DNA of 16,581 nucleotides. Source: a bacterium. GTDB lineage: Bacteria; Elusimicrobiota; Elusimicrobia; Elusimicrobiales; UBA9959. The stretch is from the NCBI GenBank assembly GCA_021812825.1, contig JAKAMO010000062.1, forward strand, positions 1 through 16,581, read 5' to 3'. The notes below the pieces were generated by a model, which saw only the letters and a list, made by a program, of their open reading frames with translations, did not search any database and was not told where the DNA came from. Below are positions 1 through 8,000 of the stretch, in pieces (within the stretch, counting starts at the first letter, position 1; each line of letters begins with the position of its first letter). The position numbers and the translations under genes were made by a program.

Positions 1-953
1 GCGGACCGATAATACCGGGCAAGGTCTGGCCCTACGTCTGCATCACGATAGCCTGCGGCGCCATCTCCGGCTTCCACTCGCTCATCGGCTCCGGCACCAC
101 CCCCAAGATGATCATGAACGAACGCGACATCCGCATGATAGGCTACGGCGCCATGCTGACCGAGGGCTTCGTTTCGCTGATGGCGCTGATAGCGGCCTGC
201 GTGCTGCTGCCCGGCGACTACTTCGCGATCAACGTGCCGCCCGCCGTGTTCCAGAAACTGGGCCTGACGGTCACGAACCTGCCGGCGATGGCGCAGGCCG
301 TAGGCGAGCAGCTCGAGGGCCGCGCCGGCGGGGCGGTGTCGCTCGCCGTCGGCATGGCGCAGATCTTCGCGTCCATACCGGGGCTCAAGCACCTGCTGTC
401 CTACTGGTACCACTTCGCCATCATGTTCGAGGCGCTGTTCATCCTGACTACGATAGACGCGGGCACCCGCGTGGCGCGCTACCTGACGCAGGAGGTGCTC
501 GGGACGGTCTACAAGCCCTTCCGAAACACCGGCTGGTGGCCGGGCGTCATCCTGACGAGCGCGCTGGTCAGCGCGGCCTGGGGAGGAATGCTGCTGGCCG
601 GCAACGTGACCACGATCTGGCCGATGTTCGGCGTGGCCAACCAGCTGCTGTCGGCCATAGCGCTGGCCATCGGCACGACCTTCATCCTCAAGCGCGCGGC
701 CCGGCCCGTTTACGCCCTGATCACGTTCGCGCCTTTCGTCTTCATGCTGGCCACCACGGCGGCCGCCGGCGTGATGAACATCTTCGGCAACTACCTGCCG
801 CGCGGCGACGCGCAGGGCTACATCAACGTGGCGCTGACAGCCGTAATGCTGGCGCTGGCCTGCGTGATAACGCTGGCCTCGGCCGGTTCCTGGCTGAAAC
901 TGCTGCGGGGCGGCCGGGCGCCTGAGCTGCGGCCGGTCCAGGAAGAGGCGTAA
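1..953 (+). CDS. cstA: Carbon starvation protein CstA, C-terminal part (5' end outside window)
   Basis: CstA family proteins are polytopic inner-membrane transporters tied to peptide or pyruvate uptake during carbon starvation. The reading frame is open from the window edge (first full codon at 3), and 316 residues are visible up to the TAA at 951-953. An ATG at 108 is internal: the codons before it encode the family hallmark ITIACGAISGFHSLIGSGTT, so the gene begins upstream of the window. About seven hydrophobic segments can be seen, including one around YWYHFAIMFEALFILTTIDA and one around WPMFGVANQLLSAIALAIGT, both typical CstA blocks. The tail is short and charged. A hairpin follows immediately, and the next gene belongs to an unrelated operon, so this is probably the end of its transcription unit. 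Confidence 0.95.
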   Translation, partial: GPIIPGKVWPYVCITIACGAISGFHSLIGSGTTPKMIMNERDIRMIGYGAMLTEGFVSLMALIAACVLLPGDYFAINVPPAVFQKLGLTVTNLPAMAQAVGEQLEGRAGGAVSLAVGMAQIFASIPGLKHLLSYWYHFAIMFEALFILTTIDAGTRVARYLTQEVLGTVYKPFRNTGWWPGVILTSALVSAAWGGMLLAGNVTTIWPMFGVANQLLSAIALAIGTTFILKRAARPVYALITFAPFVFMLATTAAAGVMNIFGNYLPRGDAQGYINVALTAVMLALACVITLASAGSWLKLLRGGRAPELRPVQEEA

Positions 954-956
954 AAG

Positions 957-978
957 GGGCGGACCACCTGGTCCGCCC
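957..978 (+). terminator. Hairpin after cstA, possible terminator
   Basis: A perfect 10-bp inverted repeat (GGGCGGACCA at 957-966, TGGTCCGCCC at 969-978) starts three bases after the cstA stop codon. The literal loop is two bases, so in RNA the innermost pairs would open. No T-run follows, so this is not a textbook intrinsic terminator. It could be a GC-rich terminator or a 3'-end stabiliser. Confidence 0.45.
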
Positions 979-1140
979 GCTGCACGGGTCCCAACTGTAC
1001 TTTACTTCCCACGCCCGGGGAGGGACCCTTTCCCCTAATATACTTTAGCTCCCAAAAAAGATTTTTTCAAGGGCCCTTCGGCCCAGACTTTAAAGGCTAG
1101 CCCCGGGGCGGGACTTCCAAATTAAGTAGAATAACCTGCG
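979..1140 (+). promoter_or_regulatory. Structured leader and tentative promoter of the metal/sulfur operon
   Basis: This noncoding stretch before the sigma-factor gene is more AT-rich than its surroundings. CGCCCGGGG at 1012-1020 can pair with CCCCGGGGCG at 1101-1110 (one bulged G), enclosing about 80 nt. Inside lie a six-pair A/T hairpin centred on AAAAAAGATTTTTT (1054-1067) and a small GGGCC-CTTC-GGCCC hairpin (1071-1084). TAGAAT at 1127-1132 resembles a -10 box, and its expected start site falls at about 1139-1141, on the sigma-factor ATG. No good -35 hexamer is visible at the right distance, so the promoter call is tentative. Confidence 0.3.
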
Positions 1141-1710
1141 ATGACTGACGGGAAGAACGGCCTTCCGGAGGACTTCGACCTGCTGACGGAATTCAATTCC
1201 GGCGACGGGGGGGCCTTTACCCGCATAGTAGAGAAACATTCCGGCAGGCTGATCAACTTTCTGTTCCGCTACACCCTGGACCGGGGGGAAGCGGAGGATC
1301 TCGCCCAGGAGGCGTTCCTGCGCCTGTACAAAGCCGCCCCCGGACTCACGCCCGGGGCGAAGCTTTCTACCATCCTTTTCAAATTCGCCTACAACCTGGC
1401 GGTGGACCAGGCACGCAGGAACACGAACAGGTCATCCCTGGCCGGGGCCTCCAGCCTGGACTCTCCCGAGGCTGCCGGCGCCGCGGATCCGGCACCCGGC
1501 CCTGACGCCGCGTACGAGGCGGCCAGGCGAAGCGAGGAGATAGCCGGCGCCCTGGCCGGTCTCCCGGATACGCAACGCGGCGCCCTGCTCCTCAAGGTCT
1601 TCGAGGACCGCTCCTACGCGGAGATAGCCGAGATCATGGCCCTCTCCGTGCCAGCCGTTGAATCCCTGCTGTTCCGCGCGCGCCAGACCCTGGCGAAAAA
1701 GCTGAAATAG
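1141..1710 (+). CDS. ECF-type RNA polymerase sigma factor (sigma-70 family)
   Basis: This is a small alternative sigma factor of 189 aa, the usual ECF size, with only regions 2 and 4. Region 2 spans about residues 22-93, with the core-binding helix around DRGEAEDLAQEAFLRLYKAA and the -10-recognition part ending in NLAVDQARR. A low-complexity Ala/Pro/Gly linker (about 98-127) joins it to region 4 (about 133-187), whose helix-turn-helix reads SYAEIAEIMALSVPAVESLL. The ATG at 1141 has no Shine-Dalgarno sequence; a -10-like TAGAAT eight bases upstream suggests a leaderless mRNA, but this is inference. The next gene, 50 nt downstream, is a zinc-finger anti-sigma factor, the classic ECF partner. 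The Cu/Ag efflux genes behind it suggest the sigma factor controls a metal response and probably its own operon. Confidence 0.93.
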   Translation: MTDGKNGLPEDFDLLTEFNSGDGGAFTRIVEKHSGRLINFLFRYTLDRGEAEDLAQEAFLRLYKAAPGLTPGAKLSTILFKFAYNLAVDQARRNTNRSSLAGASSLDSPEAAGAADPAPGPDAAYEAARRSEEIAGALAGLPDTQRGALLLKVFEDRSYAEIAEIMALSVPAVESLLFRARQTLAKKLK

Positions 1711-1760
1711 GACCGCAAGTTTTTCCCGGTACCTGCGTTAAAGGTATAAGAGGATGAACT

Positions 1761-2348
1761 ATGCCCGCCAAAGACTGTGAGAATATCAGCCGCAGACTTT
1801 CCGCCTATATGGACGGCGAGCTGCCGGAGCGCGAGCGTGAGGCCGCAGAGTCCCATCTGGCTTCCTGCGCCGCCTGCTCGGAGGAGCTCGCCTCCCTGCG
1901 CGCCGCCTCGGCCGCCGTTTCGGCCCTGCCGCGCGTGGAGCCGCCGCCTTTCTTCGCCGCCAGAACGGCCGCTGCAGCGAAAGCCCTGAACGGCGCGGGG
2001 CCGCTGCGCGCCTTCCTGCGCTTCCCCCTGCCGGCAGCGGCGGTACTGACAGCGTTCATCATTTTCAACATCTTCGCTTTCGCCCGCGACATCGACGCGA
2101 TGGAGAACGGACAGCGACGGGAACTCACGCACAAGGTAGTCTCACAGCTCGTAAGACCTTCCACGCTTATAAACCCGGTGGCGGTAGCCCGCCTCTGTTC
2201 GGAATGCACGGACTTCATGTGCCAATGCATGCACGAGGCTGGCAAGCAGAGCATCTGTCCCTGCAAGAACTGCCGGATGCACCGCGAGAACCCGGACCGG
2301 GCCGGTGAGGTTCCCGCTCACGCTCTGGAGGAAGATCATGTCAACTAA
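1761..2348 (+). CDS. Zinc-finger anti-sigma factor, one TM segment and a Cys-rich C-terminal tail
   Basis: This 195-aa protein is likely the membrane-bound anti-sigma factor for the upstream ECF factor. Residues 5-50 form a ZAS-type domain with the zinc motif His32-x3-Cys36-x2-Cys39. A single hydrophobic segment lies at about 88-108. The remaining 85 or so residues, predicted to be outside the cytoplasm, contain a cluster of seven cysteines (146, 149, 154, 156, 166, 168, 171) plus His158 and His174, giving two similar ends, CQCMH and CKNCRMH. Known ZAS proteins sequester their sigma factor until a signal arrives. The cysteine cluster beside a Cu/Ag exporter suggests direct metal sensing, but that is inference. 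AGAGGA at 1749-1754 is a well-placed ribosome binding site. The 3' end overlaps the next gene by 11 bases. Confidence 0.88.
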   Translation: MPAKDCENISRRLSAYMDGELPEREREAAESHLASCAACSEELASLRAASAAVSALPRVEPPPFFAARTAAAAKALNGAGPLRAFLRFPLPAAAVLTAFIIFNIFAFARDIDAMENGQRRELTHKVVSQLVRPSTLINPVAVARLCSECTDFMCQCMHEAGKQSICPCKNCRMHRENPDRAGEVPAHALEEDHVN

Positions 2349-2592
2349 ACTGGCCGCCGCAGCCATGGCCCTGGGCGTGCTCTCGTTCGTGCATCTTTTC
2401 GGAGTGGAGAAAGCCGTCCTGGCGGTAACGCTGGGCGTCGCGGCGCTCAAGGACCCCGCGCTCACTGCCGGCGGCAGGAGGATGGCGCTCGCCGCCGTCG
2501 CCGCGGGACTGATCTATCTGCTGGTCCTCTCGGCCGTGTTCACGTCGCATATGCCGCTCATGAACGACCTGGCCGCGAAGCTGGCCCGCTGA
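2338..2592 (+). CDS. Small two-helix membrane protein, DUF4190-like
   Basis: This 84-aa protein has two hydrophobic stretches (about 5-30 and 47-68) separated by a short basic loop around LKDPALTAGGRRMA. The layout, two Ala/Gly/Leu/Val-rich helices with a charged hinge, resembles DUF4190-type proteins of unknown function. The ATG at 2338 is preferred over an in-frame ATG at 2305 because GGAGGA (2327-2332) sits five bases before it, and an earlier start would overlap the anti-sigma gene further. The 11-bp overlap with the anti-sigma gene implies translational coupling. It may help anchor or signal to the anti-sigma factor or the efflux complex, but nothing in the sequence proves a role. Confidence 0.7.
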   Translation: MSTKLAAAAMALGVLSFVHLFGVEKAVLAVTLGVAALKDPALTAGGRRMALAAVAAGLIYLLVLSAVFTSHMPLMNDLAAKLAR

Positions 2593-2597
2593 AACCC

Positions 2598-3824
2598 ATG
2601 AATCTCCTGCTCGCTATCCTGTTCCTGCTGGCCGCCCCCGCCGCTGCAGGGGACGCCCCGCGGCTGGAGCTGGAGCCGTACCTGCGGGAGGTCCGGGCCG
2701 CGAATCCGGAAATATCCGCTTCCGGGGCCGTGGCGGCGGCCTATGAGGAGAAGGTCCGGCAGGCCGCCCTACCGATGGATCCGGTCATAGAGTTCGGGCG
2801 CATGTACGCTGACGGAGCTTTAGGGTCGGGAGCCGCGGAACGCAGCATCGGTGTAAAACAGGAGTTCCGCAACCCGTACAAATACCTGCTGCGCAAGCAG
2901 GCGGCAAGAGAGGAGAGCGCCGGTTACGCGGCCTTGCGCCTGGACAAGGAGAACGGCGTGCTGGCCGAGGCCCGGAAGGCTTTCTACGACTATTCGCTGC
3001 TGTGGAACACCGAGCGCATCTACGCCGAGAACCTGGAGCTGCTCAAGCGCTATTCCACCATCGCCGAGACACGCTACTCCGTGGGACAGGGCTCCCAGAG
3101 CGACGCCCTGAAGGCGCAGGTGGAGCTCTCCAAGGCGCTCAATATGCTGATAACGGCGAGCCAGGAGAAGGAGACGGCTGCAGCCAGGCTGAACTCCCTG
3201 CGTAACAAGCCGACGGATACGCCGTTAGGCGAGCCTGCAGTTCCGGAGGTAAGGCCTTCCACCGCGGATTACAAGGCACTCGAAGCGGCCGCGCTGGCGC
3301 ACAATCCGTGGCTGGCCGCGCTGGCGGCCAGGACCAGGGCAGCCGGGAAGAAAGCCTCCCTGGCCAGGTCGGAATACCTCCCGGACTTCATGCTGGGCTG
3401 GAAGAGGCGCTCCTCGGACAACCCGGCCATGGACGGCACCTACGACGTCTCGCTGGGCCTGACCGTGCCGCTCTGGTTCAGCAGGACTTCGGCCGGAAGC
3501 CGCGAGGGACGCGCCGAGCGGGACATGGCCGCCGCGGAATACGAGGCCGGCCGCAACGCGCTGCTGCTCGACCTGAAGGAAGCTTGCGTGAAGCTGGATT
3601 ATTACGCCCGTCTGGCGGAGCTGTATTCGGGTACGGTGCTGCCGCAGGCGGAGGAGTCGCTGAAGGCCTCCGAGGCCGGCTATCAGGCGGGGAAGACGGA
3701 TTTCCTGGACCTGGTGGATTCCAGCCGCACGCTGCTGGAGACCCGGCGGGAACTTTACGAGTACAACGCGGGCTACGCCGGCTGGCAGGCCCGCGTCAAG
3801 GCCCTGACTGGAGAAGGCTTATGA
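2598..3824 (+). CDS. cusC: Outer-membrane efflux channel, TolC/CusC family
   Basis: This is the outer-membrane exit duct of a tripartite heavy-metal RND pump: a trimeric beta-barrel with a long periplasmic alpha-barrel. The 408 residues are typical in length. A signal peptide occupies about residues 1-18 (LLLAILFLLAAPAAAG); there is no lipobox, unlike E. coli CusC. Two structural repeats characteristic of the OEP fold are visible, each with a coiled-coil helix pair and the Gly turn: YSVGQGSQSDALKAQVELSK in the first half and GYQAGKTDFLDLVDSSRTLL in the second. There is no obvious ribosome binding site. The gene starts five bases after the previous stop, so coupling is likely. Its TGA overlaps the adaptor ATG (ATGA at 3821-3824), matching a CusCBA-type operon. 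Confidence 0.92.
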   Translation: MNLLLAILFLLAAPAAAGDAPRLELEPYLREVRAANPEISASGAVAAAYEEKVRQAALPMDPVIEFGRMYADGALGSGAAERSIGVKQEFRNPYKYLLRKQAAREESAGYAALRLDKENGVLAEARKAFYDYSLLWNTERIYAENLELLKRYSTIAETRYSVGQGSQSDALKAQVELSKALNMLITASQEKETAAARLNSLRNKPTDTPLGEPAVPEVRPSTADYKALEAAALAHNPWLAALAARTRAAGKKASLARSEYLPDFMLGWKRRSSDNPAMDGTYDVSLGLTVPLWFSRTSAGSREGRAERDMAAAEYEAGRNALLLDLKEACVKLDYYARLAELYSGTVLPQAEESLKASEAGYQAGKTDFLDLVDSSRTLLETRRELYEYNAGYAGWQARVKALTGEGL

Positions 3825-4972
3825 ACAGGAACCTCATCATCGGCGTTCTGGCGGCGGGCGTCCTCCTCGGCGGCGCCGCGGCCTACGTCCATTTCCGCGG
3901 CGGGCACGGGGCGCACGCGAAAGCGGAGGTCTATTACTGCCCTATGCATCCGGACTACACCTCGGACAAGCCCGGCGACTGCCCCATCTGCGGCATGCAC
4001 CTGGTCAAGCGGGAGTCCGCGTCCGCTGAAAAGGCGCCGGCGGAGCGCAAGGTGAAGTTCTACCGCAACCCGATGGACCCGTCGGTCACCTCGCAAGTGC
4101 CGATGAAGGACCCTATGGGTATGGACTATGTCCCGGTCTACGAGGACGAGCCGGCCGGCCCTTCGGTGCCGGGCCACGGCACGGTCAACATCACGCCGGA
4201 GAAGCAACAGCTCATCGGCCTGAAGACCGGCAAGGCGGCCTACCGCGTCCTGGTCCGGAAGCTCAGCGCCTCCGGACAGGTAGCCTACGATCCAGAGCTT
4301 TACCGCGCCATACGCGAATACCGGGAAGCGGAGGCCGCCTACGCCAAGATAAAGGACAGTTCCTGGCCGGAAGCCGCCCAGCGAGCCCGCTCCCTCGCCG
4401 ATTCCTCCAGGCTCAAGCTGCTGCAGCTGGGCTTCGCCGAGGACCAGCTCTCCGCCGCGGAAAAGGACCCGGCACGCTATGAGAACCTGCTGCTGCCGGC
4501 GGACAAGGCCTGGGTATACGCCCAGGTCTACGAATACGAGTCGGCGGCCGTCAAGCCGGGCCAGAGCGCGGTCATAACGTCGCGCGCCTATCCCGGGAAG
4601 GAGTTCCGCGGCGTGGTGCGCTCGCTCGACCCCATCTTCTCGGACGCCACGCGCACGCTGCGCGCCAGGATAGAGGTGGAGAACCAGGACCGGGAGCTGC
4701 GCCCGGAGATGTACGTGGAGGCGCGGATAACGGCCGACCTCGGCACCGCGCTCACCGTTCCCGCCCAGGCCGTGCTTAACACCGGCGAGAAGGAGCTGGT
4801 GTTCGTAATGAAGGGCGAGGGGGCCTTCGAGCCGCGCGAGGTGCGCACCGGCCGCCGCAACGACGACTACGCCGAAGTGCTCGGCGGCCTCAAGGCCGGC
4901 GAGGCCGTGGTCACCTCGGCGAACTTCATCGTGGATTCGGAATCGCGCATGAAGGCAGCCCTGGGGAACTAA
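3821..4972 (+). CDS. cusB: CusB-type RND periplasmic adaptor with N-terminal heavy-metal-binding motifs
   Basis: This membrane-fusion protein links the RND pump to the channel and delivers Cu(I)/Ag(I). It has 383 aa from the ATG at 3821, which is preceded by GGAGAAGG and overlaps the channel stop. Longer open frame upstream is a shadow of cusC. Residues 5-24 form a membrane anchor or signal. A heavy-metal-binding domain follows (38-62: YYCPMHP and CPICGMHLV). A second copy (80-107) has lost its cysteines and keeps Met/Pro (NPMDP, DPMGMDYVP). After SASGQVAYDPELY (about 149-161) comes the helical hairpin, then the beta-barrel (VYAQVYEYESAAVKPGQSAV) and the membrane-proximal domain (DDYAEVLGGLKAGEAVVTSA). 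The lipoyl/barrel-sandwich halves usual around the hairpin seem almost absent. cusA follows after 46 nt. Confidence 0.92.
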   Translation: MNRNLIIGVLAAGVLLGGAAAYVHFRGGHGAHAKAEVYYCPMHPDYTSDKPGDCPICGMHLVKRESASAEKAPAERKVKFYRNPMDPSVTSQVPMKDPMGMDYVPVYEDEPAGPSVPGHGTVNITPEKQQLIGLKTGKAAYRVLVRKLSASGQVAYDPELYRAIREYREAEAAYAKIKDSSWPEAAQRARSLADSSRLKLLQLGFAEDQLSAAEKDPARYENLLLPADKAWVYAQVYEYESAAVKPGQSAVITSRAYPGKEFRGVVRSLDPIFSDATRTLRARIEVENQDRELRPEMYVEARITADLGTALTVPAQAVLNTGEKELVFVMKGEGAFEPREVRTGRRNDDYAEVLGGLKAGEAVVTSANFIVDSESRMKAALGN

Positions 4973-4990
4973 CCTTCGTCCGTCCCGTAT

Positions 4991-5022
4991 CTGGAGCTAT
5001 GACCATCAAGACGGCCTTATGA
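4991..5022 (+). promoter_or_regulatory. Seven-codon leader ORF coupled to the cusA start
   Basis: In the 46-nt gap before cusA, GGAG (4993-4996) precedes ATG at 4999, which opens a seven-codon frame, MTIKTAL, ending in TGA at 5020-5022. That stop overlaps the cusA ATG (5019-5021) as ATGA. The cusA ATG has no ribosome binding site of its own, so ribosomes may load at the mini-ORF and reinitiate on cusA. The sequence arrangement is plain; its function is inferred. Confidence 0.4.
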
Positions 5023-8000
5023 TAAGGAAACTGATAGCCTTCTCCGCCGAGAACCGCGCGCTGGTGCTGATACTGGCGCTGGCGGCCTCCGCCGGCGCCT
5101 GGCTCTGCGCGAAGAACATAAACCTCGACGCGATACCGGACCTCTCCGACACCCAGGTCATAGTCTATTCCAAGTGGGACCGCTCCCCGGACATCGTGGA
5201 GGACCAGGTCACCTACCCCATAATCACCTCGCTGCTGGGCCTGCCGAAGGTGAAGACTATACGCGGTTTCTCGGACTTCGGCTTCTCGTACGTCTACGTG
5301 ATATTCGAGGACGGCACCGACATCTACTGGGCGCGGTCGCGCGTGCTGGAATACCTGAGCAAGGTGCAGTCGCAGCTTCCGGACGGCGTGAAGACCGAGC
5401 TGGGTCCTGACGCCACCGGCGTCGGCTGGGTGTACCAGTACGCCCTCGTGGACAGGACGGGCCGGCATGACCTGTCGCAGCTGCGCTCCTACCAGGACTG
5501 GAACCTCCGCTACCAGCTGCAGTCTGTGCCCGGAGTGGCCGAAGTGGCGGCCGTAGGCGGCTTCCAGAAGCAGTACCAGGTGAACCTTAACCCCGACGCG
5601 CTGGCGGCCTACGGCATACCGATAGACAAGGTGCTGGCCGCAGTGCGCGACGGGAACGAAGAGGTCGGCGCCAGGCTGATAGAGTATTCAGGCGCCGAGT
5701 ACATGATACGCGGCAAGGGCTATGCCAGGTCCGTGGAGGACATAGGCAATATCGTGGTGGCCCGCGGCCCCGGCGGCACCCCGGTGCTGCTGAAGAGCCT
5801 GGGCGCCGTCACTACCGGCCCGGAGATGCGCCGCGGGGTCGCCGACCTGGACGGGGAGGGGGACGCGGTAGGCGGCATAGTGGTGATGCGCCACGGCGAG
5901 AACGCGCTGAAGGTCATAGAGCGGGTGAAGCAGCGCATCGAGGAACTGAAGCCTTCTCTCCCCGAAGGCATGGAGATCCTCACGACTTACGACCGCTCGG
6001 ACCTGATAAAGCGGGCCATCGCCACGCTCAAGCGCCAGCTCACCGAGGAAATGCTCATCGTCAGCCTCGTGATCCTCTTCTTCCTCTGGCATATACCTTC
6101 GGCCGTTATTCCGATAGTGACCATCCCGATATCCGTGCTGCTGGCTTTCATCCCGATGTACCTCGCCGGCATCAGTTCCAACATCATGTCGCTCTCCGGC
6201 ATAGCCATCTCCATCGGCGTGCTGGTGGACGGCGCGATAGTGGAGGTGGAGAACGCCTACAAGAAACTCGAGCACTGGGAGGCCGGAGGCAGGAAAGGCG
6301 ACTTCCACGCGGTGCGCCTGGAGGCCCTGCAGGAAGTGGGTCCGTCGGTGTTCTTCTCGCTGCTGGTGATAGCGGCAGCTTTCATGCCCATCTTCACGCT
6401 GGTGGACCAGGAAGGCCGCCTGTTCAAGCCGCTGGCCTACACGAAGAACCTCACCATGCTGGTGGCGGCCATACTGGCGGTCACTCTGGACCCGGCGCTG
6501 CGCATGATGTTCACCCGGATGGACCATGTCCATTTCCGGCCGGCCTGGCTGGCGAGGATCGTCAATGCCGTCACCGTCGGCCGCTATTACCCCGAGGAGA
6601 AGCACCCTGTCTCCCGCCGCCTGTTCCGCCTTTACGAGCCGGTATGCCGCTGGACGCTGGAGCATCCGAAGAAGGTCGTCGGCGCGGCCCTGTTCCTGGT
6701 CCTGACCGCCGTGCCGGTCTATCTGAAAACGGGCTCGGAATTCATGCCGCCCCTGAACGAAGGAACCATCCTTTACATGCCCACCACGCTGCCGGGCATC
6801 TCGGTGACCGAGGCCCAGCGTCTCCTGCAGACGCAGGACAGGATACTCAGGTCCATACCGGAAGTGGAGCGGGTCTTCGGCAAGGCCGGCCGCGCCGATA
6901 CCTCCACAGACCCGGCCCCGTTCTCGATGATGGAAACGGTGGCGGTGCTCAAGCCGCAGGACCAGTGGCGCAGGAAGGAGCGCTGGTACTCGTCGTGGGC
7001 CCCGGAGTTCCTGCAGGCCCCGCTGCGCCATATCTGGCACGACCGCCTGAGCTGGGACGACCTGATCTCGGACATCGACTCTAAGATGCAGTTCCCCGGA
7101 GTGTCCAACGCCTGGACCATGCCGATCAAGGCCCGCATCGACATGCTCACGACAGGGGTACGGACTCCGGTAGGCATCAAGATCTTCGGCAGCGACCTCA
7201 AGAAGATAGAGGAGACCGGGGTAGAGATAGAGAAGCTGGTACGGGAGGTGAAGGGGACCCGCAGCGTCTACGCCGAGCGCACCGCCGGCGGCTATTTCCT
7301 GGATTTCGAGCTCAAGCGCGCCGAGCTGGCCCGCTACGGTCTGACCGTAAAAGAAGCGCAGATGGCGCTGATGGCGGCCATAGGCGGCCAGAACCTGACC
7401 ACCACGGTGGAGGGGCGCGAGAGGTACTCGGTGAACGTGCGCTATGCCCGCGACTTCCGCGACGACGTGGACAAGCTGAAACGCGTGCTCGTGGCCGCCC
7501 CCGGAGGGGTCAACGTGCCTCTGGGCCAGATAGCCGACGTGGTGTTCCGCCAGGGCCCGGCGATGATCCGCGACGAGAACGGCCTGCTGTCCGGCTACGT
7601 CTACGTGGACATAGAAGGCGTGGACGTGGGCACCTACGTGAACGACGCAAAGAAGCTGGTCGCGGAGAAGCTGAAGCTGCCGGCCGGATACAGCCTGCAG
7701 TGGAGCGGCCAGTACGAGAACATGCTGCGCGTGCGGGAGCGCCTGAAGTTCGTCCTGCCGCTGACGCTGTTCCTGATCTTCCTGCTGATCTATATGAACA
7801 CCAGATCCGCGGCGAAGACCTTGATAGTCCTTTTGGCCGTGCCCTTCTCGCTGATAGGCGCCGTCTGGCTTGTCTACCTCCTGGGCTACAATATCTCTAT
7901 CGCCGTCTGGGTGGGCATGATAGCGCTGATGGGCCTGGACGCGGAGACCGGTGTGTTCATGCTGCTGTACCTCGACCTCGCATACGACGAGGCGAAAAAG

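Noticed and set aside
3308..3820. Open frame extending the CusB gene 171 codons upstream
   Set aside because: It lies wholly inside cusC in another frame and is rich in Arg, Gly and Pro. The ATG at 3821 has a good ribosome binding site, a membrane anchor and an ATGA overlap.
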